Positions 26,697 through 35,134 of a stretch of 38,132 nt of DNA are shown one piece after another. The stretch spans positions 1 through 38,132 of the forward strand of contig WGMM01000060.1 in assembly GCA_016125085.1 (NCBI GenBank), in the 5' to 3' direction. Made by a program: the position numbers and the translations under genes. Under the pieces are notes generated by a model, which worked only from the letters and a program-made list of their open reading frames with translations, was not told where the DNA came from and did no database searches. How positions within the stretch are numbered: the first letter of the stretch is position 1; each line of letters begins with the position of its first letter. Source of the stretch: a bacterium (GTDB lineage Bacteria > Planctomycetota > Planctomycetia > Isosphaerales > Isosphaeraceae).

Positions 26697-27053
26697 GTGT
26701 CTGACGCCATTCGGATCATTCTGACTTCGATTCTTCTGATTTGCCCGTTCGTCTGCGGTGCTGAAGAAGCTGTGCAGGACGCTGACCATGCGCATGCCTT
26801 GACCGAGCCGGATTCCATGCCGGCCCATTGTCCGGACAGTTTCGATAATTGCATCTGCCAGGGTGCCGTACAGGAATATTGGTCGGCTTCGTCGCTGCTC
26901 GAACTCGGTGCGCTTGCAGTCGCTTTCCTGGTCGTCTCCGGGATCGCGAAAATGACGGGATCCTTCGAGTCATGCGACGGATCGTCGGTCAGGTTATTCG
27001 GCGTTCGTTCCAGTTTGCCCTCTCGAGCTGTTCTTCAGGTTTTTCGCTGCTGA
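26697..27053 (+). CDS. Small exported protein at the head of a metal efflux locus
   Basis: 118 residues. A GTG start is chosen because GAAGGAG lies 9 bases upstream and a good signal peptide follows directly (SDAIRIILTSILLICPFVCGAEE); an ATG at 26652 is the alternative. A short Asp/His-rich stretch (DADHAHALTEPDSMPAHC) precedes CPDSFDNCICQGAV, with three Cys. A hydrophobic segment (LLELGALAVAFLVVSGI) could be a membrane helix. No family is recognised. Its place before an adaptor and RND pump, and the His/Cys residues, suggest a metal-binding accessory protein. That is inference. Confidence 0.6.
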   Translation: MSDAIRIILTSILLICPFVCGAEEAVQDADHAHALTEPDSMPAHCPDSFDNCICQGAVQEYWSASSLLELGALAVAFLVVSGIAKMTGSFESCDGSSVRLFGVRSSLPSRAVLQVFRC

Positions 27054-27219
27054 GAATTTGTCGCGGCATATGTACGCCCGTTGGTCAGGACGCTCGTTAA
27101 CGACGCGTTCGTGACTTCGTGCGTGTCCGTCCGCATGGCTCGCGAAGTTGCCGCTATGGCGTCTTCGAAAAGGGCTTATGTCGGCCATTTTCTCAGCCCG
27201 CCGGAAAACGAAAGAACGA

Positions 27220-28779
27220 ATGATGAAGAAGCTCAGCGTACATTTCGCCGCCATGGTGGCGGCGTTAGCGATCGTCGGCACAGCGGTCGTGGTCGGTCGG
27301 CCTGACTGGGTCGGCTCGGGGCATTCCGCAAGGCCAGGCGAACATGGCGAACATGATGCTGTCGAACACTCCGATTCGGGGGAATTCTGTCCCGAACATG
27401 GTGTGCCTGAAAGATTCTGCACGAAATGCGATCCTTCGCGAATGGGGCAACTGGAACTGTGCTCCGAGCATGGTGGCATACCCGAGGCGATTTGTACCCT
27501 CTGCGACGCGAACGCTCAGACGAAGTACGGAATCGACCTGTGTCCCGAAGGGCATGGGTTGCCGAGGGAGTTTTGCGCCGCATGCGGCACAGTGACGTCC
27601 AGCATCCCGGACGACGGCTGGTGTGCGACGCACAAAGTGCCCGAGTCGGAATGTCTCGACTGTGCCGGCGACACGAAAGAACGTGACGCCCGTGAATGCA
27701 GGCAGCCGCTGCCACAAGTGCGGCTGGCTGGAACGAAACTGGCCGAACGGATCGACATTCGAATCGCTGAAGCGACGAAGAACGACTGCTTTCATGCGCT
27801 CAGGGCGAATGCCGAAGTCGCTTACGACGCGAATCGTTACGCCGACATTTCGCCCCGGGTTTCCGGTTTCCTCAAGGAGGTCGTGGCGGATCTCGGCGAT
27901 TCGGTCAAGCGTGGAGATACGCTGGCCGTCGTCGATTCGCCCGAGATCAGTTCGGCCAAGGCACAGTTTCTGAATGCGAGCGCACAGGTCACCCTGGCAC
28001 AGGCCACTTATGACCGGACGAAGCCCCTTGCCCGGGCGGGCACGGTGCCCGGCAAGACCGAGCTGGAGACTCTGACGGAATTGACGAAGGCGAAAGCGCT
28101 GCTGCTGGAAGCCAGGCAGAAGCTGAAAAACTTCGGGTTCGACGAAGCCAGTCTCCGGAAGTTGATCGAAACCGAGGACACGGATTCGAAATTGCCGATC
28201 GTCGCACCGATCGACGGTGTGGTGGTCGCCCGGCATGCCGTTCAGGGCGAGCACGTCGAAGCCAATACTCAGCTTTTCGCAGTGACCGACGTTTCCCGGA
28301 TGTGGCTGTGGATCAATGTCTATCAGGATGACGTCGCCCAATTGAGCATCGGTCAGAAGGTCGTTTACACGTCGATCGGCAGCGAGCGCGAAGAACGGGG
28401 CACTCTGAACTGGATCGGCGCGGAAGTCGATCCGAAAACTCGGACACTGCGGGCTCGAGCTTCTCTCGAAAATCCGGACGGGCGACTTCGGGCGAACCAG
28501 TACGGCATCGCGAAGATCATCGTCAGCGAAACGCATCCGTCGGTACAGATTCCCAAAGAGGCTGTTCAGTCGAACGAAGGGATGAAAGTGGTCTTCCTGC
28601 CGCAGGATGAGGAAGGCGTTTACAGGACGCAAAGGGTGGTGACGCGGCCGACTGACGCGAAAGACCGGGTCGAAGTCGCCTGGGGGCTGAAACCGGGCGA
28701 CAGGGTCGTCACGACCGGCTCATTCCTGCTGAAGACGGAGATCATGAAAGGAGCCATCGGCGCTGGTTGTGCACACTGA
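27220..28779 (+). CDS. RND efflux periplasmic adaptor with four N-terminal Cys/His knuckles
   Basis: 519 residues, CusB/CzcB-type membrane fusion protein. Chosen start: the ATGATG before a signal/anchor (KKLSVHFAAMVAALAIVGTAVVV). Residues 57-148 hold four copies of C-x2-H/GH-x-(V/I/L)PE/R-x2-C-x2-C: C57..C67..C70, C81..C92..C95, C108..C119..C122 and C135..C145..C148. After a linker comes the adaptor core: ISPRVSGFLKEVVADLGDSVKRGDTLAVV (first lipoyl half), a helical hairpin (ASAQVTLAQATYDRT...), then IVAPIDGVVVARHAVQGEHV (second lipoyl half), beta-barrel and membrane-proximal domains. It links the inner-membrane pump to an outer channel and, in this family, can pass metal to the pump. The knuckles probably bind Zn, Cd, Co or Cu. 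The gene is followed 25 bases later by the pump. Confidence 0.9.
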   Translation: MMKKLSVHFAAMVAALAIVGTAVVVGRPDWVGSGHSARPGEHGEHDAVEHSDSGEFCPEHGVPERFCTKCDPSRMGQLELCSEHGGIPEAICTLCDANAQTKYGIDLCPEGHGLPREFCAACGTVTSSIPDDGWCATHKVPESECLDCAGDTKERDARECRQPLPQVRLAGTKLAERIDIRIAEATKNDCFHALRANAEVAYDANRYADISPRVSGFLKEVVADLGDSVKRGDTLAVVDSPEISSAKAQFLNASAQVTLAQATYDRTKPLARAGTVPGKTELETLTELTKAKALLLEARQKLKNFGFDEASLRKLIETEDTDSKLPIVAPIDGVVVARHAVQGEHVEANTQLFAVTDVSRMWLWINVYQDDVAQLSIGQKVVYTSIGSEREERGTLNWIGAEVDPKTRTLRARASLENPDGRLRANQYGIAKIIVSETHPSVQIPKEAVQSNEGMKVVFLPQDEEGVYRTQRVVTRPTDAKDRVEVAWGLKPGDRVVTTGSFLLKTEIMKGAIGAGCAH

Positions 28780-28804
28780 CCACGAACGCCGAGGGAACCT
28801 GAAC

Positions 28805-31800
28805 ATGCTCAATACGCTGATCGACAAAAGTCTCGAGAACCGCTTCGTGGTTCTCCTGGGTGCCGCATTGCTCGTGACGCTGGGGTTGCGTTCCGTGCAA
28901 AGCCTTCCGCTGGATGCGTTTCCGGATACGACGCCGATTCAGGTGCAGATCAATTCCTACGCGCCGGAACTGGCGCCGGAAGAGATTGAGCGGCAGATTT
29001 CGTTCCCCGTCGAATATGCGATGGGGGGCCTGAAAGGGCTTGAGGAGGTCCGTTCCGTTTCGAAATTCGGGCTTTCGCAGGTCGTGCTGATTTTTTCCGA
29101 CGATACGGACATCTACTTCGCCCGGCAGCAGATCATGGAGCGGCTGGGGGAAGTCGAGCTGCCGGAAGGAATCTCCAGGCCGACGCTGGGCCCGGTCGCG
29201 ACAGGCCTGGGCGAGATCTATCACTATCTGCTTTCGAGCACGAACCCGGCGATCGACCTCTCCGAGCTGAGAACGCTCCAGGACTGGGTGATCCGTCCCC
29301 GGCTCAGACGTGTGCCGGGCGTTGCCGAGATCAACCCCTGGGGCGGCCTCAGCAAGCAGTTCGAAGTCAGGGCCGATCCGCTCAAACTGGTCAATTTCGG
29401 GATCACGCGGGACGAACTCGTCGACGCCCTCAAAAAGAACAACGCGAACGTCGGCGGCGGCTATCTGGTCGAAAGCGGCGAAGCGAATTTGATTCAAGGC
29501 CTGGGTCGCACTGCGTCACCTGAGGAGATCGGCGAAATCGTCGTCAAATCGGTCGATGGCGTGCCGATCCGGGTGCGTGATCTGGGCGAAGTGGCCGTCG
29601 GCCACATGACTCGCCGCGGCGGAGCGACGGCCAATGGCCAGGGCGAAGTCGTGCTCGGTCTCGCGTTCATGCGCATGGGTGAAAATTCGCGGCAGGTGAC
29701 GCAGGAGCTGGAGAAGGCCATGGACGATGTCCGGCGAACCCTCCCGCCAGGCGTGACGATTCAGGTGCCCTATTCCCGTACGACGCTGATCGAACAGGTG
29801 CTGGCGACCGTCGAACGGAACCTGTTCGAAGGGGCGGTGCTGGTCATCGCCGTTCTTTTCGCCTTCCTGGGCAATGTGCGTGCCGGGCTGATCGTCGCGA
29901 GCGTCATTCCCCTGTCCATGCTCTTCGCGGTCACGCTGATGCAGAAAGCCGGTATCGCCGGCAGCCTGATGAGCCTGGGGGCCATCGACTTCGGCCTGGT
30001 CGTCGACAGTTCGGTCGTCATGGTGGAGAACTGCGTGCGGCGGTTGTCGATGGACCGATCCGGGCGTTCCAGGCTCGAAATCGTCCGAGAGGCGGCGATC
30101 GAAGTACGCAAGCCGACGATGTTCGGCGAGCTGATCATCATGATCGTCTACCTCCCGATCCTGACGCTTCAGGGTATCGAGGGCAAACTCTTCCGGCCCA
30201 TGGCGATGACGGTCGTGTTCGCTCTGCTCGGTTCGATGATCCTGTCCCTGACCCTCATGCCCGTGCTCGCTTCGATCGGGCTCTCGCGACATGTTCAGGA
30301 CAAGCACACGTTCGTCGACCGCGTCGCGCACCGTCTTTTTCAGCCGATCCTCAAGCTCGGACTGGCATTTCCCTGGGCGACTCTCATCGTCGTGGCCGCG
30401 ATCACTGTCGGAGCGACCATTCTGGGCACGAGCCTCGGTTCCGAATTCGTACCCCGGCTCAACGAAGGCTCGATCGTCATCAACACGGTGCGACTCGCCA
30501 GCGTATCCCTCGAAGAGTCCCTGGCTTATGGCACGCGGATCGAAAAGCTGCTCAAAGATTCGTTTCCCGACGAAGTCGACACCGTCTGGAGCCGCACCGG
30601 GACAGCCGAAATCGCGACCGACCCGATGGGCTTCGAAGTCAGCGACGTTTACGTGACGCTCAAGCCCGGGCATGGGAGTTATGCCATCGCAAGGCCCTCG
30701 CCGTTCGCCGGTTTTTCCGCATGGCGTGCGTATCTGCTGCAGAAACCGGCCGGCGGCTGGAAGAAAGCGGGCAGCCAGGAAGAGCTGGTCGCCGCGATGG
30801 CGGAAGTCACGGAGCATCTGCCGGGCATGCGCGCGGTTTACAGCCAGCCGATCGAGCTGCGTATCAACGAAATGGTCGCCGGTATTCGCGCCGATCTCGG
30901 CGTCAAGATCTTCGGACCCGACCTCGAGACGCTGAAAGAGAAAGCCGCCGAAGTCGAACGCGTTCTCAGGGAAATCCCGGGCGCGGCCGACGTCTCAGCA
31001 GAGCAGATCACCGGCTCGCCCGTGCTTCAGGTGGCAGTCAATCGTCAGGCACTGGCTCGTTACGGCATCAATGCCCGCGAAGTCCTGGATGTCGTGGCCG
31101 AAACCAGCGGGACGAAAGTCGGTGAAGTCGTCGAGCCGGATCGGCGTTATCCTCTCGTGATCCGTCTGCCGGAAGAGTATCGCGACAGCACGCAAGCCCT
31201 GGAGCGAGTGCCGATTCTGACGAGCGAGGGCAGCCGGTTGCCGCTTTCGCAACTGGCGGATTTTCGCCAGGTCATCGGGCCGACGACCATTCAGCGGGAA
31301 TGGGGCGAGCGCCGGATTGTGGTTCAGGCCAACGTCCGTGGCCGTGATCTCGGCTCGTTCGTCGACGACGCCCGTGCCGCCATCGCCGAGAAGGTCAAGC
31401 TGGAGCCCGGTTATCGGATCGAATGGGGCGGTCAGTTCGAAAACATGCGACGGGCTGAGATCCGCCTGATGATCGTCGTGCCGCTCGCCCTGGCACTCAT
31501 CCTGAGCCTGCTTTACATGACGTTCGGCTCGGCCCGCGATGCCCTGATGATCTTCAGCGGCGTCCTGTTCGCCCGTGTCGGCGGCGTGCTCGGGCTGTGG
31601 CTTCGAGGCATGCCGTTCACGATCTCCGCCGGGGTCGGCTTCGTCGCCCTGGCGGGCGCTTCGATGCTCGAAGGGCTCGTGCTCGTCAGTTATATCCGCG
31701 ACCGCATGGCCCAGGGGCTGAGCAAGCGAGAGGCTATCGAACAGGCCCGGCTGGCTCGCCTCAGGCCAGTGCTCATGACAGGCACCGTCGCCGCTCTGGG

Positions 31801-31990
31801 CTTCGTGCCGATGATGCTCTCCACAGGCATGGGGGCCGAAGTGCAGCGGCCTCTGGCGACCGTCGTCTTCTTCGGCATGATCTGCGACACGTTCCTCACC
31901 ATGCTGGCACTGCCTGTTCTGTATCTGCTCTTCGGCAAAGAACTGCCGCCTGCCGGAAATGAAACCCCTGCGCCGGCATGTCAGGCATGA
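28805..31990 (+). CDS. Heavy-metal efflux RND pump, CzcA/CusA family
   Basis: 1061 residues, the usual length. The ATG start has GAGGGA about 11 bases upstream. The family N-terminus is clear (DAFPDTTPIQVQINSYAPE), with the GRQQIM-like motif ARQQIMERL. TM4 carries the proton-relay motif D395-F-G-L-V-V-D401...E408-N, with the spacing of CzcA-type divalent cation pumps rather than the CusA Cu/Ag type. A second hydrophobic domain has GFVALAGASMLEGLVLVSYI with Glu at 956, where Asn is usual. It is driven by the proton gradient and exports metal from the periplasm or cytoplasm with the adaptor encoded just upstream. No outer-membrane factor gene is in the locus, and the ion is not certain. Confidence 0.92.
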   Translation: MLNTLIDKSLENRFVVLLGAALLVTLGLRSVQSLPLDAFPDTTPIQVQINSYAPELAPEEIERQISFPVEYAMGGLKGLEEVRSVSKFGLSQVVLIFSDDTDIYFARQQIMERLGEVELPEGISRPTLGPVATGLGEIYHYLLSSTNPAIDLSELRTLQDWVIRPRLRRVPGVAEINPWGGLSKQFEVRADPLKLVNFGITRDELVDALKKNNANVGGGYLVESGEANLIQGLGRTASPEEIGEIVVKSVDGVPIRVRDLGEVAVGHMTRRGGATANGQGEVVLGLAFMRMGENSRQVTQELEKAMDDVRRTLPPGVTIQVPYSRTTLIEQVLATVERNLFEGAVLVIAVLFAFLGNVRAGLIVASVIPLSMLFAVTLMQKAGIAGSLMSLGAIDFGLVVDSSVVMVENCVRRLSMDRSGRSRLEIVREAAIEVRKPTMFGELIIMIVYLPILTLQGIEGKLFRPMAMTVVFALLGSMILSLTLMPVLASIGLSRHVQDKHTFVDRVAHRLFQPILKLGLAFPWATLIVVAAITVGATILGTSLGSEFVPRLNEGSIVINTVRLASVSLEESLAYGTRIEKLLKDSFPDEVDTVWSRTGTAEIATDPMGFEVSDVYVTLKPGHGSYAIARPSPFAGFSAWRAYLLQKPAGGWKKAGSQEELVAAMAEVTEHLPGMRAVYSQPIELRINEMVAGIRADLGVKIFGPDLETLKEKAAEVERVLREIPGAADVSAEQITGSPVLQVAVNRQALARYGINAREVLDVVAETSGTKVGEVVEPDRRYPLVIRLPEEYRDSTQALERVPILTSEGSRLPLSQLADFRQVIGPTTIQREWGERRIVVQANVRGRDLGSFVDDARAAIAEKVKLEPGYRIEWGGQFENMRRAEIRLMIVVPLALALILSLLYMTFGSARDALMIFSGVLFARVGGVLGLWLRGMPFTISAGVGFVALAGASMLEGLVLVSYIRDRMAQGLSKREAIEQARLARLRPVLMTGTVAALGFVPMMLSTGMGAEVQRPLATVVFFGMICDTFLTMLALPVLYLLFGKELPPAGNETPAPACQA

Positions 31991-31998
31991 TTCGAAAC

Positions 31999-32039
31999 CT
32001 GATCGCCGCCGATCGCATTTCCTGCGATGCGGCGATCAG
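31999..32039. terminator. Bidirectional hairpin between pump and arginine genes
   Basis: An 11-bp outer stem (31999-32009 with 32029-32039) is continued by a 6-bp inner stem around TTTCC, with a two-base bulge, and is followed by TCTTTCG on the plus strand. It lies 9 bases after the pump stop and overlaps the end of the convergent gene. Confidence 0.75.
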
Positions 32040-32905
32040 TCTTTCGCCCAGGCCGCGGCCTCCTCGCCATCCAGACGCAGCGTCAGACACTTGGCGCTGC
32101 CGCCCGACTTGATGAACTCCGACAACCCCAGCGGATGCGTGCGAAAGCCATGCCCGCCCAGCGAATCGGCCAGCCGGGGCGAAATGTCATTAAGGATGAC
32201 ATCCCGGCCGATGACGACAGCGTTGCAGCAAAAAGCCTCAGCCTCGGTTGCGTCAGCCTCGATCAGCAGCGGCACACGGTCGCGAATCGCCTTCAGGCCA
32301 TATTCGTCGAACGCCCCGGGAAAAATGATAGCCGCTGAGTCGTCCAGCGGGCAGAAGCACGTGTCCAGGTGATAATAGCGGTCGTCCGCCAGTTCGACGG
32401 GCAGCACCTCCACACCCAGCAATTCGCCCAGCCAGGCATGCCCGCGAGGCTGGCTGCGGAATTTGTAGCCGAAAAACAGTGTCTCGCCGCAAAACAGGGC
32501 ATCGCCGGCCCCTTCGAAATAAATGTCAGCCGGCGGCCGCACGACATTCCAGCCCCGCTCCGCGAACCAGGCGTCGAAGACCGGGCTTTCGCCCTGCCGC
32601 ACCGCATGCCGGAAATTCGAACCGACGAACGTGTTCCCGACCACCAGCCCCGCATTGGCCGTGAAGACCAGGTCCGGCAGATGCGGCACCGCGCCGACGA
32701 TCTCCACCGCCGCCCCCAGCGCCTCGATCGTCTCCCGCAGCCGTGCCCACTGCCTCTGGGCCAGCTCAGGCACGGCCCCTCGCTTCACGTCCATCCAGGG
32801 GTTGATTTCGTATTCGATCCCGTAATGATCAGGCGGGCACATCAGCACGGTCGGCTTTCGCTTCAGCACCAGCGTGATGGCCTCGGTATCGCCGGTTGCG
32901 GTCAT
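32036..32905 (-). CDS. Pentein-fold amidinohydrolase, arginine dihydrolase-like (ArgZ/AgrE N-domain)
   Basis: 289 residues. The N-terminus VLMCPPDHYGIEYEINPWM is characteristic of the arginine dihydrolase half of cyanobacterial ArgZ/AgrE. Pentein active-site residues are visible: N84 in FTANAG, E131-G-x-G-D135 in YFEGAGDAL, H179 in YYHLDTCFCPL and catalytic C273 in SGGSAKCLTLRL. The relatives remove the guanidino group of arginine, giving ornithine, ammonia and CO2; the broader family also includes dimethylarginine hydrolases, so that activity is not excluded. The start overlaps the stop of the LOR/SDH gene by ATGA, so translation is coupled. Cytoplasmic. Substrate assignment relies on the N-terminal motif and the partner gene. 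Confidence 0.85.
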   Translation of the reverse strand: MTATGDTEAITLVLKRKPTVLMCPPDHYGIEYEINPWMDVKRGAVPELAQRQWARLRETIEALGAAVEIVGAVPHLPDLVFTANAGLVVGNTFVGSNFRHAVRQGESPVFDAWFAERGWNVVRPPADIYFEGAGDALFCGETLFFGYKFRSQPRGHAWLGELLGVEVLPVELADDRYYHLDTCFCPLDDSAAIIFPGAFDEYGLKAIRDRVPLLIEADATEAEAFCCNAVVIGRDVILNDISPRLADSLGGHGFRTHPLGLSEFIKSGGSAKCLTLRLDGEEAAAWAKD

Positions 32906-34230
32906 GCTTTCGCCTCCGCCAGTTCGTCGGCCAGGCCGCTCAGGAAGGCCTGGACGTCGGTAACCATGCCGATCGTCTGGAACGTGCCGCGGTCGTGCAG
33001 TTTCGTGATGATCGCCGGGTTGATGTCCACCACGGCCACCGGCACCGTCGATGGCAGCACGTTGCCCGTGGCGATCCCGTGCAGCCCCGTGGCCACGATG
33101 ATGCAGAAGCCGACGTCGTGCACCAGCTCTCGCAGCTTCGCCTGGCCGACGAGCATGTCCGTCACCACGTCGGGGAGGGGGCCGTCATCGCGGATCGACC
33201 CGGTCAGCAGATACGGCACGCCCTGCCGCACGCACTCGTACATGACGCCCGAACCGATCAGGCCCGACTTCACCGCCGGCACAATGCCGCCCGCCCTGCG
33301 TACGCTGTTGATCGCCCGCAGGTGATGCTCATGCCCATGCTCCGTCGCCTGGGCCTTGTCGACCGAAATGCCAAGGCTGGTGCCGAAGATCGCCTGCTCG
33401 ATATCGTGCGTGGCCAGGGCGTTGCCGGCAAACAGGGCCGTGATCCAGCCTTCGCGAATCAACCGGGCCACATATTCGCCGCTGCCGGTGTGCACGATGG
33501 CGGGGCCGCCCACCAGCAGCACCCGCTTGCCAGCCGCACGGGTGGCCCGCATGTGACCGGCGATTTCGTGGATCAGCGCCGCGCGGGGCCGCTCGCTCGA
33601 CACGGCCGAACTCATGAACCCGAAGCTGGGGCCCGTGGGCTCCGTCAGCCTGTCCACCGGCTTCACCCGCACCCCGTGATAGCCCACGAGCACCGGCATG
33701 CCCACCTGAACGTCGGCCATGGCCATGCACTGCGGCTGGCCGTCTTCCAGGACGATAGCGACATCCATCTCCTGCCGGGCGACATCCACCCACTTGCCGC
33801 CGATATTCACCTGCGTCGGGTGATTGCTCGTCGCATAAAAGCCTTCAGGGAAGGTGCCGGCGATGTCGGCGGGCACGAACCTCGCGGCCTCGGCTTCAGG
33901 CAGTGTCGCGCCCTGGGCGATCATGCTGTTGAGAATCCTGCCCAGCGTGTCGGCATCGGGGGCTGTGACACGAATCCTGGCCACGCTGGGGTCGACCCTG
34001 CGCGAACCGATGCGGCATTCCTCGATATCGAACCGGCCGCCCTGATTGAGCACCAGGTCGAGCACCTTGGGCAGCAGGAGCGAATCGATGATATGCCCGC
34101 GAATCTCGACGAGTTCGCTGTGCTGCCTGCCGCCGGCGGCATCGGGGCCGCGGGCTTGCCCGTCCGCGGGATGCGGGTGCCGGTTTTCGTGGTTCCGATG
34201 CTGTTCGTGCGGAGCCGCTTGCTTCGTCAT
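32902..34230 (-). CDS. LOR/SDH-domain protein (TIGR00300 type), probable ornithine cyclodeaminase
   Basis: The 442-residue product starts at the ATG with AGGAG about 8 bases upstream; the 37-codon extension is not supported. After a His-rich start (HEQHRNHENRHPH) comes the LOR/SDH region: VEIRGHIIDSLLLPKVLDLVL, DVQVGMPVLVGYHGVRV and GPSFGFMSSAVSSERP. A nucleotide-binding half follows (KRVLLVGGPAIVHTGSGEYVARL and later VAVVDINPAII). This family includes the archaeal ornithine cyclodeaminase and the C-terminal half of cyanobacterial AgrE, which turn ornithine into proline and ammonia with NAD. It overlaps the downstream arginine dihydrolase-like gene by four bases. The two probably form a split arginine-to-proline pathway, with the gene order reversed compared with the fusion. 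Confidence 0.85.
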   Translation of the reverse strand: MTKQAAPHEQHRNHENRHPHPADGQARGPDAAGGRQHSELVEIRGHIIDSLLLPKVLDLVLNQGGRFDIEECRIGSRRVDPSVARIRVTAPDADTLGRILNSMIAQGATLPEAEAARFVPADIAGTFPEGFYATSNHPTQVNIGGKWVDVARQEMDVAIVLEDGQPQCMAMADVQVGMPVLVGYHGVRVKPVDRLTEPTGPSFGFMSSAVSSERPRAALIHEIAGHMRATRAAGKRVLLVGGPAIVHTGSGEYVARLIREGWITALFAGNALATHDIEQAIFGTSLGISVDKAQATEHGHEHHLRAINSVRRAGGIVPAVKSGLIGSGVMYECVRQGVPYLLTGSIRDDGPLPDVVTDMLVGQAKLRELVHDVGFCIIVATGLHGIATGNVLPSTVPVAVVDINPAIITKLHDRGTFQTIGMVTDVQAFLSGLADELAEAKA

Positions 34231-34424
34231 GGCCCGGTCTCCTGCTGGATATCCCGCATCGAAGCGCGGAACGGTCGACGTGTCGGATCGATCGGCTTCG
34301 ATGCGTCTGGCGGTCGTTGAACCCGCCGCTCTCTTCTTCATTATAGGGCTGGCGGATCAAGGGGAAGCACGGAATCAAACGAATTCGGCTGCCGCGACTT
34401 CCCCATTTGCCGCCGCTCCCTGGC

Positions 34425-34604
34425 GACCGCGTCGGCAACCGCCTGTTCGAAGCCGATCTCGTCGACTCGGCCCTCAGCGACCTTTACGACTACGACGACC
34501 TCACCCGACTCACCGATTTCGCCCGCGGCGTGTTGTCCGACTCCAACAGCGACGGTATTCTCGATCGTGTGGCTTCGCCCTTGAGGACCCAGGCCTGTAG
34601 GTAA
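34425..34604 (+). pseudogene. RHS-repeat protein fragment 1
   Basis: The frame reads DRVGNRLFEADLVDSALSD, LYDYDDLTRLTDFARG and VLSDSNSDGILDRVAS, then RTQACR and a TAA. This is a stretch of RHS core repeats; no start, signal or the rest of the core is present. After the stop and a REP-like repeat, another frame (about 34642-34690) reads VRTGIGIVAPTSGPA, which looks like a degenerate later RHS piece (usually VTGVG..ALTFDS). Bases 34532-34565 are identical to 37172-37205 in fragment 2. It is a remnant next to an accessory ORF. Confidence 0.75.
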
Positions 34605-34718
34605 TGGGGACAGTAGGTCATGGGAACATTCTACTTTTCGGTGTCCGAACTGGGATTGGAATCGTCGCTCCGACCTCAGGGCCGGCCAAGAAAGCAGGAA
34701 AAGTAGGATGTCCCCATT
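34603..34718. repeat. REP-like inverted repeat, AATGGGGACA...CTACTTTTC family
   Basis: A half-copy AATGGGGACA lies at 34603-34612. The segments 34620-34639 and 34698-34717 are inverted copies matching at 18 of 20 positions (ATGGG(A/G)ACAT(T/C)CTACTTTTC). The right arm contains AGGA plus the ATG that starts the next ORF. The same core recurs at 37375-37388 and 37961-37990. It resembles REP elements linked to Y1-type RAYT transposases; no such transposase gene is in the window. Confidence 0.7.
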
Positions 34719-35133
34719 GTTTTCCGCAGGCGAGCTTCTCCCGTACAATGACTACATCAAGGAACGCTTCTTTAACTTCTACGATGGATTATTATCTCGT
34801 ATTGACGTAAAGTACCAATCTGGGGGCAGCATAACGGTTGCGATTGATATTATTGCCAAGGATGCGTCCTTGGCGAGCGAAGCTGCACGTACAAATGTGA
34901 AGGTTATTGTAAAAATAGTTCATGAATTTAAGATTATGGAGGGAAGACACACAACTATTCAAGTGTTGTCACAGGGGCTTAATGTGCTGCATAAGGACAA
35001 TCTGGTTGCTGTGGAATTCGGTGGTTTAGATGAACCAGGAACAATCGAAAAAGTTCGAGAATCGGAGGCATTTGCTATAGGAGAAGATATTCGTATAATC
35101 GTCGGCGATCAATTCATTCATGACAACCAATGA
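34708..35133 (+). CDS. Accessory ORF of unknown function, possible orphan immunity protein
   Basis: 141 residues. The ATG lies inside the right arm of the REP-like repeat, which also gives AGGA 8 bases upstream. The DNA is clearly less GC-rich than its neighbours (26 G+C in the 60 bases at 34801-34860), suggesting recent transfer. The product looks like a small soluble alpha/beta protein: alternating strands (SITVAIDIIAK, NVKVIVKIVHEFKI), then VLSQGLNVL and a C-terminal AIGEDIRIIVGDQF. It has no signal peptide, membrane helix or catalytic motif. Its place just after RHS fragments fits an orphan immunity protein of a polymorphic toxin system, but no family is recognised. It is followed directly by a repeat cluster. 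Confidence 0.65.
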   Translation: MSPLFSAGELLPYNDYIKERFFNFYDGLLSRIDVKYQSGGSITVAIDIIAKDASLASEAARTNVKVIVKIVHEFKIMEGRHTTIQVLSQGLNVLHKDNLVAVEFGGLDEPGTIEKVRESEAFAIGEDIRIIVGDQFIHDNQ

Positions 35134-35134
35134 G

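Noticed and set aside
26298..26828. 176-codon minus-strand frame before the efflux locus
   Set aside because: No ribosome binding site, signal or motif, and it overlaps the start of the better supported plus-strand gene.
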